A DNA stretch of 10,728 nucleotides from Phyllobacteriaceae bacterium. GTDB taxonomy: Bacteria; Pseudomonadota; Alphaproteobacteria; Rhizobiales; Devosiaceae. Positions within the stretch are counted from its first letter, which is position 1. Each line of letters begins with the position of its first letter. The translations under genes and the position numbers were made by a program. The DNA lies in assembly GCA_012799265.1 (NCBI GenBank), contig JAAZLP010000331.1:1-10728 (forward strand), written 5' to 3'. Shown piece by piece: positions 5,895 through 10,728 of this stretch. Under the pieces are notes generated by a model. It was not told where the DNA came from. It worked only from the letters and a program-made list of their open reading frames with translations, and did not search any database.

Positions 5895-8222
5895 TCACCC
5901 CCGCGCCTCCTTCATCCGCTCGACACCCATCAGTACGCGCTCAGGCGTCACCGGCGTATCGAGCCGCGGGGCGACCTTGTAGTCAGCCACGCTGGCGACC
6001 GCCACACCCAACGCCTCGACAACGCTCATCGCCAGCATGAAGGGCGGCTCACCAACAGCCTTGGAGCGGCCAATCGTCGGCTCCTTGTTCACTGACCATT
6101 CGGCCAGTTGCACGTTGAAAACCGGCGGCACGTCTGATGCCAGCGGGATCTTGTAGGTCGAGGGCGCATGCGTGCGCAGCTGCCCCTTGCCGTCCCACAC
6201 CAGTTCTTCGGTCGTTAGCCAGCCCATGCCCTGCACGAAGCCGCCTTCCACCTGCCCCTTATCGATGGCCGGGTTCAGCGACTTACCCACGTCGTGAAGA
6301 ATATCCACGCGGTCGACATGATATTCGCCGGTCAGCGTATCGATCGTCACCTCGGACACCGACGCGCCATAGGCAAAGTAATAGAAGGGATGCCCGCGCC
6401 CCGTGGCGCGATCCCAGTGGATCGTCGGCGTCTTGTAAAAACCGGCGGCGGAAAGCTGCACGCGATTGAGATAGGCCGAGGCCGCCAGTTCCGCGAAGGG
6501 CACCAGTTCGCTGCGTACCTGCAGACCGCCCTGCACCCAGACGCATTCGCTTTCCTGCGCTTGATAGAGCTGCGCCGCATGGGCCACGAGCCTCTTCTTG
6601 ATCTGCTCGCAGGCATCATGTGCCGCCATGCCGTTGAGGTCCGAACCCGACGACGCCGCCGTCGCCGACGTATTCGGCACTTTGCCTGTCGAGGTCGCCA
6701 TGATCTTGACCGTATCGAGGTTGACCCCGAACGCATCCGCCACGACCTGCGCCACCTTGATGTAGAGCCCCTGCCCCATTTCGGTGCCGCCATGGCTGAG
6801 ATGGATCGAGCCATCCTTATAGACATGCACCAGCGCGCCAGCCTGATTGTACCATGTCGCCGTAAAGGAGATGCCGAATTTGACCGGTATCAGCGCAATG
6901 CCCTTCTTGAGCACAGTGCTGGTGCGGTTGAACTCGATCATCGCCTGCCGCCGTGCCTGATAGTCCGAGCTGGCTTCCAGCTCATCCACCACGCGATGAA
7001 TGACATTGTCGCTCAGCGTCTGGTGGTAGGGCGTCACATTATTGGTGTCGGTGCCGTAGAAATTGGCCTTGCGAACTTCAAGCGGATCCTTGCCCAGCGC
7101 ATAGGCGATATCTTCGATCCAGCGCTCCGCCGCCATCATCCCCTGCGGGCCACCAAAGCCGCGGAAAGCGGTGTTCGAGACGGTATTGGTATAGAGCGGC
7201 TCCGAGCGCACGCGCACGGCCGGATACCAATAGGCATTGTCCGAATGGAACAGCGCGCGATCCGTCACCGGTCCTGAAAGGTCAGATGAAAACCCTGCTC
7301 GCGCCGCATAAACGGCGTCGACCGCAAGGATTTTCCCGCTCTCGTCATAGCCGACAACATAATCGACGACGAAATCGTGCCGCTTGCCGGTGGCCTGCAT
7401 GTCGTCATCGCGGTCCGGACGGATTTTGCAGGCGCGGTTCCATTTCTTGGCCGCCAATGCTGCGACAGCCGCAAACAGGTTCCCCTGCGTTTCCTTGCCA
7501 CCAAAACCGCCGCCCATGCGCCGGATATTGACGGTCACAGCATTCTGTCGGACGCCGAGGACAGCAGCCACCATCAGTTGCACTTCGCTCGGGTGCTGGG
7601 TCGACGAATAGATGGTCACATCTTCATCTTCGCCGGGCACCGCAAACGCGATCTGCCCTTCGAGATAGAAGTGGTCCTGCCCGCCAATGCTGATCGATCC
7701 ATTCACCGAACGGGGCGCCGCCGTCAGACCGTCATCGACATTACCGCGCTCAAGCTTGAGCGGCTCGGTGACCAGTTTGCCGCCATTGGCCTGCGCCGAG
7801 CGAATATCCGGCAGCCAATCCAGCTCGCGGTATTCGATCTTCACCAGTTGCGCCGCCCGTCGCGCCTGGTCCCGCGTTTCCGCCACCACCGCAAAGATCG
7901 GCTGGCCCCAGAAATGCACCTTGCCGGTCGCAAAGATCGGCTCGTCATGCTTGTGGCTGGGCGATACATCGTTCTCGCCTGGAATATCCTCGGCCGTCAG
8001 CACGCCGATCACGCCGGGCGCTGCCTTCACCGCGGAAAGGTCTATCGAGACGATCTCCGCATGCGCCTTGGTCGATAGCCCGAGATAGGCATGCATCGTG
8101 CCGCCGGGCTCGGCCATATCATCGATATATTCGGCCGTGCCGGTGACATGCTTGGGACCACTGTCGTGCCGTGTCGACGTATGCAGCGTTGCCACTGAAA
8201 TGGGTGCAGGTGCCGAGCTCAT
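5895..8222 (-). CDS. xdhB: Xanthine dehydrogenase, molybdopterin-binding large subunit XdhB
   Basis: A 775-residue molybdenum hydroxylase large subunit that oxidises hypoxanthine to xanthine and xanthine to urate, passing electrons to XdhA. The aldehyde oxidase/xanthine dehydrogenase a/b hammerhead domain lies at about 20-135, and the cofactor-binding domains follow to about 750. Active-site residues are all present: Glu244 in GGGFGGKE (bovine Glu802), Arg322 in TDRALFH (bovine Arg880), Arg354 in NTAFRGFGGPQ (bovine Arg912) and the catalytic base Glu725 in KAVGEPP (bovine Glu1261). Cofactor contacts include HGGTEMGQGL (477-486). The Glu244/Arg322 pair is the purine-binding signature that separates xanthine dehydrogenases from aldehyde oxidases. 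The ATG at 8220-8222 overlaps the xdhA TAA (TAATG) and has GGGAGG 7 nt upstream, so the two subunits are co-translated. Length is normal for the bacterial two-subunit enzyme, an (XdhA-XdhB)2 cytoplasmic complex in R. capsulatus. Confidence 0.97.
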   Translation of the reverse strand: MSSAPAPISVATLHTSTRHDSGPKHVTGTAEYIDDMAEPGGTMHAYLGLSTKAHAEIVSIDLSAVKAAPGVIGVLTAEDIPGENDVSPSHKHDEPIFATGKVHFWGQPIFAVVAETRDQARRAAQLVKIEYRELDWLPDIRSAQANGGKLVTEPLKLERGNVDDGLTAAPRSVNGSISIGGQDHFYLEGQIAFAVPGEDEDVTIYSSTQHPSEVQLMVAAVLGVRQNAVTVNIRRMGGGFGGKETQGNLFAAVAALAAKKWNRACKIRPDRDDDMQATGKRHDFVVDYVVGYDESGKILAVDAVYAARAGFSSDLSGPVTDRALFHSDNAYWYPAVRVRSEPLYTNTVSNTAFRGFGGPQGMMAAERWIEDIAYALGKDPLEVRKANFYGTDTNNVTPYHQTLSDNVIHRVVDELEASSDYQARRQAMIEFNRTSTVLKKGIALIPVKFGISFTATWYNQAGALVHVYKDGSIHLSHGGTEMGQGLYIKVAQVVADAFGVNLDTVKIMATSTGKVPNTSATAASSGSDLNGMAAHDACEQIKKRLVAHAAQLYQAQESECVWVQGGLQVRSELVPFAELAASAYLNRVQLSAAGFYKTPTIHWDRATGRGHPFYYFAYGASVSEVTIDTLTGEYHVDRVDILHDVGKSLNPAIDKGQVEGGFVQGMGWLTTEELVWDGKGQLRTHAPSTYKIPLASDVPPVFNVQLAEWSVNKEPTIGRSKAVGEPPFMLAMSVVEALGVAVASVADYKVAPRLDTPVTPERVLMGVERMKEARG

Positions 8223-9688
8223 TACGCGACCTCCCGCTTCAGCCGTTCACCCTGGCCCTGGGTCTCCAGATAAAACCGCTTGAGCAGGTTCTTCGCCGTC
8301 AGCAGACGATATTCAGCCGACGCCCTCATATCCGTGATCGGCTGATAGTCCTCGCCAAACACAGCCATGGCCGCCTCGACCGTATCCGCAGACCAGGACT
8401 TCCCGACCAGCGCCGCCTCAACCGCCATTGCCCGCTTCGGCGTCGCCGCCATCCCGCCAAAAGCGATCCGGGTGCTTTCCACCCGACCATCAGCGCCGAG
8501 CTTCAACCGAAAGGCCCCGCAAAGGGCCGAGATGTCTTCGTCCCGGCGCTTGGAAATCTTGTAGGTCGCGAAATGCTCGCCTGCCGGCAGCAGCGGAATT
8601 GAAACGCTCTCGACAAACTCACCCGGTTGCCGATCCTGCTTGCCATAGGCGATGAAGAAATCTTCCAGCGCCATCTCACGCCGCACGTCGCCTTTGCGCA
8701 GCGTCAGCCTCGCGCCCAGCGTGATAAACGGCGGCGGCGTGTCCCCAATCGGCGACCCATTGGCGATATTGCCGCCAATCGTCCCCATATTGCGCACCTG
8801 CTCACCCGCAAACCGCCCCCAGAGCTCTCTGAGATGCGGGAAATGCTGGACGATCAGCGGTTGCGCTTCCGAATAGGAAACACCAGCAAAGAACTTGACC
8901 GCCCCATCAGCGATCTCGGTCCGCCGCAACTCCTGCAGATGCCCGACGAAAATCACCGGCCCGATCTGGCGCATGAATTTGGTGACCCAGAGCCCGACAT
9001 CGGTCGAGCCAGCCACAATCCGCGCTTCCGGATTTTCGGCATAGATCGCCGCAAAATCATCAAGGCTCGCCGGAATGAAAACCTTCTCAGCGCCTTCACC
9101 GATCTCGACCCGGCGACCGTCATTGAGCGCCTTGATCTTGCCAGCCACCGCAATCCGCTCCGCCCAAAGCGGATCACCCTGCGGAGAACCATGATCTGAA
9201 ATCGCCTCGGCCGCGCGGATGATCGGCGCATAGCCGGTGCAGCGGCAGAGATTGCCCTGCAATGCCTTTTCGATGGCGCTGCGGCTCGGGTGCGGATCGC
9301 GCATCCAGAGCCCATAAAGGCTCATGACAAAACCCGGCGTACAGAACCCGCACTGGCTACCATGATGCTCCACCATGGCCTGCTGCACCGGATGAAGCTG
9401 CCCATTCTCGCCGCGCAGATGCTCGACGGTCACGACATGCGTGCCGTGCAGGCTGCCCATCAGTCGGATACAGGCAGTGACGGCGTCATAGATAATCTCG
9501 TCGCCCATCAGCCGACCGACCAGCACGGTGCAGGCGCCGCAATCGCCCTCGGCGCAGCCCTCTTTCGAGCCGCGCAGGCGACGCTCCAGCCGCAGCCAGT
9601 CCAGCAGCGTCTGGTCAGGTGGCACATTGGTCAGCGTCACCTCTTCGCCATTGAGCAGAAACGTTAGGGCGTTGGTGACCTCAACCAA
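8222..9688 (-). CDS. xdhA: Xanthine dehydrogenase, FAD and 2x[2Fe-2S] small subunit XdhA
   Basis: A 488-residue small subunit that carries electrons from the molybdenum centre to FAD and NAD+. A plant-type [2Fe-2S] ferredoxin domain (about 8-90) has Cys45, Cys50, Cys53 and Cys73. The second [2Fe-2S] domain (about 95-165) has the CGFC pair (113, 116) and CRC pair (148, 150). The FAD domain (about 200-370) shows IVAGSTDVGLW (224-234) and RNMGTIGGNIANGSPIGD (299-316), and a CO-dehydrogenase flavoprotein C-terminal domain follows. The start is a rare TTG (9686-9688). The uraH stop TGA lies in the same frame only one codon upstream, so no earlier start exists. GGGAG stands 7 nt upstream, and no ATG or GTG follows in the first dozen codons. 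It is 3 nt from uraH and overlaps xdhB by one base. All cluster cysteines are intact. Confidence 0.97.
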   Translation of the reverse strand: MVEVTNALTFLLNGEEVTLTNVPPDQTLLDWLRLERRLRGSKEGCAEGDCGACTVLVGRLMGDEIIYDAVTACIRLMGSLHGTHVVTVEHLRGENGQLHPVQQAMVEHHGSQCGFCTPGFVMSLYGLWMRDPHPSRSAIEKALQGNLCRCTGYAPIIRAAEAISDHGSPQGDPLWAERIAVAGKIKALNDGRRVEIGEGAEKVFIPASLDDFAAIYAENPEARIVAGSTDVGLWVTKFMRQIGPVIFVGHLQELRRTEIADGAVKFFAGVSYSEAQPLIVQHFPHLRELWGRFAGEQVRNMGTIGGNIANGSPIGDTPPPFITLGARLTLRKGDVRREMALEDFFIAYGKQDRQPGEFVESVSIPLLPAGEHFATYKISKRRDEDISALCGAFRLKLGADGRVESTRIAFGGMAATPKRAMAVEAALVGKSWSADTVEAAMAVFGEDYQPITDMRASAEYRLLTAKNLLKRFYLETQGQGERLKREVA

Positions 9689-9691
9689 GGT

Positions 9692-10045
9692 TCAGCTCCC
9701 GCGATAGGTGGAATAGGCAAACGGGCTGACCAGCAGCGGCACGTGATAGTGCTTGTCTTCGCTGATCGTGAACCGGATCGGCACAATGTCGAGAAACGGC
9801 GTTTCGATCTCGACGCCCAGGCGCGAGAAATACTGCCCAACATGAAAGCGGATTTCGAATTCGCCCTGCTGGAACTGATCTTCGGGCAGCAGCGGCTGGT
9901 CTACCCGACCGTCTTCATTGGTATAGCTGTCGACCAGATGATGCGTGTGATCCCCGTGCACATAGTGCAGCTCCAGCCGCATGCCACGCGCAGGCTTCCC
10001 ATGCATCGTATCAAGGACATGGGTCGTAAGGCGTCCACCCGCCAT
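9692..10045 (-). CDS. uraH: 5-hydroxyisourate hydrolase (transthyretin-related)
   Basis: A 117-residue transthyretin-family HIU hydrolase that converts 5-hydroxyisourate, the product of PuuD, to OHCU. All signature elements are present: His9 in RLTTHVLD (5-12), Arg47 in NEDGR (43-47), HYHVPLLVSP (99-108) and the C-terminal YRGS (114-117). These form the active site of the enzyme and distinguish it from vertebrate transthyretin. There is no signal peptide, so it should be cytoplasmic as a homotetramer. I chose the ATG at 10043-10045 over an upstream in-frame ATG at 10091-10093. AAGGGAG stands 6 nt before it, and the family's sequence begins right there; the upstream 16 residues match nothing in the family. 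It is the first gene of the operon. Its last codons (YRGS, stop) also supply the ribosome site of xdhA. Confidence 0.95.
   Translation of the reverse strand: MAGGRLTTHVLDTMHGKPARGMRLELHYVHGDHTHHLVDSYTNEDGRVDQPLLPEDQFQQGEFEIRFHVGQYFSRLGVEIETPFLDIVPIRFTISEDKHYHVPLLVSPFAYSTYRGS
9696..9700 (-). promoter_or_regulatory. Ribosome-binding site of xdhA, inside the end of uraH
   Basis: On the minus strand GGGAG spans the Gly-Ser codons of the uraH YRGS end, 7 nt before the TTG start of xdhA. It fixes that unusual start, because the in-frame TGA of uraH blocks anything further upstream. Confidence 0.75.
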
Positions 10046-10059
10046 CTGTAGCTCCCTTG

Positions 10060-10096
10060 GCATTGCACCGACTATTCTGTCGTTAGCCTGCAATGC
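10060..10096. promoter_or_regulatory. Inverted GCATTGCA/TGCAATGC pair upstream of uraH, candidate operator or 5'-UTR hairpin
   Basis: GCATTGCA (10060-10067) and TGCAATGC (10089-10096) are perfect 8-bp inverted repeats separated by 21 bp. They end just before the uraH ribosome site (10052-10058). As DNA they could bind a dimeric regulator; as RNA they could form a stem directly upstream of the ribosome site. The motif recurs at 10148. No regulator gene is present in the window. Confidence 0.4.
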
Positions 10097-10147
10097 TCAT
10101 ATTCTTCGTTCCCTAGGAAGAAGAGACTAGCGGATTGCCACAAGCAC

Positions 10148-10158
10148 GCAATGCCCAT
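10148..10158 (+). promoter_or_regulatory. Further copy of the GCAATGC(T/C)CAT motif in the divergent region
   Basis: GCAATGCCCAT repeats GCAATGCTCAT at 10090-10100 with one difference. Its GCAAT also pairs with ATTGC at 10134-10138 to make a 19-bp ATTGC-N9-GCAAT palindrome centred almost exactly midway between the uraH and puuE starts. Confidence 0.35.
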
Positions 10159-10187
10159 TTTTTACCAACTGGTCCATTTTTGTGCAT

Positions 10188-10216
10188 CTTGTACTCGTCA
10201 GCATCCCGACTAAACT
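10188..10216 (+). promoter_or_regulatory. Possible promoter of puuE
   Basis: CTTGTA (10188-10193) and TAAACT (10211-10216) are separated by 17 bp and stand about 30 bp before the puuE ATG. The match to a sigma-70 promoter is only moderate (rhizobial -35 is CTTGAC). I could not find an equally good promoter for uraH on the other strand; the rest of 10046-10245 is non-coding and relatively AT-rich. Confidence 0.3.
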
Positions 10217-10245
10217 CGCGCCAACAGACGATTTGCGAGACCAAA

Positions 10246-10728
10246 ATGAACCGTTACCCCCGCGACATGCATGGCTATGGCCCCACTCCGCCGAACGCCG
10301 ATTGGCCGGGCGGCGCCCATGTCGCCGTGCAATTCGTGCTCAATTACGAAGAGGGTGGCGAAAACAATATCCTCCATGGCGACGCCGCCTCGGAGGCCTT
10401 CCTCGTCGACGTGCTTGGCGCCGCGCCCTGGCCCGACCAGCGCCACGCCAATGTCGAGAGCATGTATGAATATGGCGCCCGCGCCGGCTTCTGGCGGCTG
10501 CATCGCCTCTTCACCGAAGCCAATCTCCCGGTCACCATTTATGGCGTCGCCACCGCGCTGATGCGTGCCCCGGCCCAACTCGCTGCCATGCAGGAAGCCG
10601 GCTGGGAAATCGCTTCGCATGGCCTGAAATGGGTCCAGCACAAGGACATGCCACCGGACGAGGAACGCCGCCAGATTGCCGAGGCCATCCGCCTCCATAC
10701 CGTGGCCACCGGCTCCCGCCCGCTCGGC
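10246..10728 (+). CDS. puuE: Allantoinase PuuE, polysaccharide-deacetylase type (partial, runs off right edge)
   Basis: The first 161 codons of a plus-strand gene that continues past the right edge; the family is about 300 residues, so roughly half is seen. It begins MNRYPRDMHGYGPTPPNADW and shows FVLNYEEGGE (30-39), ILHGDAASEAF (42-52), ESMYEYGARAGFWR (71-84), EIASHG (121-126) and GSRPLG at the end. This is the pattern of Pseudomonas fluorescens PuuE, which hydrolyses allantoin to allantoate. It belongs to the NodB/polysaccharide-deacetylase fold, but NYEEGGE replaces the usual metal-binding Asp-Asp motif, consistent with the reported metal independence of PuuE. The ATG at 10246-10248 has a weak GCGAGA ribosome site. 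It is transcribed away from uraH across a 200-bp shared control region. Some relatives carry a C-terminal OHCU decarboxylase domain; that part is outside the window, so a fusion cannot be excluded. Confidence 0.93.
   Translation, partial: MNRYPRDMHGYGPTPPNADWPGGAHVAVQFVLNYEEGGENNILHGDAASEAFLVDVLGAAPWPDQRHANVESMYEYGARAGFWRLHRLFTEANLPVTIYGVATALMRAPAQLAAMQEAGWEIASHGLKWVQHKDMPPDEERRQIAEAIRLHTVATGSRPLG

Noticed and set aside
6294..7277. Plus-strand open frame of 327 codons inside xdhB
   Set aside because: Antisense shadow of a fully conserved xanthine dehydrogenase subunit.
10046..10093. Upstream in-frame ATG that would extend UraH by 16 residues
   Set aside because: The family begins at the second ATG, which has a strong AAGGGAG site. 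The extension would also run over the candidate control repeats.
10155..10181. Two CCATTTTT direct repeats 19 bp apart near puuE
   Set aside because: Short, A/T-run based and without symmetry; could easily be chance in an AT-rich control region.
1..10728. tRNA or rRNA genes, CRISPR arrays, transposases, attachment sites or phage genes
   Set aside because: None seen. Coding sequence is nearly continuous with metabolic genes, and the only repeat is the short element between xdhB and xdhC.

Overview
The window is a purine-catabolism locus from what looks like an alphaproteobacterium, probably Hyphomicrobiales. That placement is inferred from three things: GC-rich coding sequence, xdhA-xdhB-xdhC order with the cytochrome-linked urate oxidase PuuD nearby, and a CCTCCCCCTG/CAGGGGGAGG palindrome of a kind common between genes in that class. 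The genus cannot be fixed from the sequence alone; Devosia-like is a guess.

Layout, left to right. Positions 1-86 (minus) are the first 28 codons of puuD, the membrane urate oxidase, which runs off the left edge. Positions 87-252 hold its upstream region, with a 15-bp inverted repeat, and a strong rho-independent terminator belonging to the transporter genes. Positions 253-4901 (minus) encode a complete BMP-family ABC importer: periplasmic binding protein, two permeases and a double ATPase. Positions 4891-9688 (minus) encode xanthine dehydrogenase (xdhA, xdhB) and its cofactor chaperone xdhC. A palindromic repeat element sits between xdhB and xdhC. Positions 9692-10045 (minus) are uraH. A 200-bp divergent control region follows, and puuE (plus) starts at 10246 and runs off the right edge.

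Transcription order on the minus strand is uraH, xdhA, xdhB, xdhC, ATPase, permease, permease, binding protein, terminator. Most junctions overlap or nearly touch (TAATG, ATGA, 11-nt overlap). The exceptions are the 146-nt xdhB-xdhC gap and the 34-nt gap before the binding protein. This reads as one eight-gene operon, with puuE diverging from its head and puuD downstream of its terminator on the same strand.

Together the genes give a nearly complete route. The importer brings in a purine base or nucleoside (inferred). XdhAB oxidises hypoxanthine and xanthine to urate, with XdhC maturing the molybdenum cofactor. PuuD converts urate to 5-hydroxyisourate, UraH hydrolyses that to OHCU, and PuuE opens allantoin to allantoate. 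The OHCU decarboxylase (UraD) is not in the window; it may lie beyond either edge or be fused to PuuE. I see no wholly new system. The points most worth checking are regulatory: a repeated GCAATGC motif in the divergent promoter region, and a repeat element whose outer arm covers the likely ribosome-binding site of xdhC.
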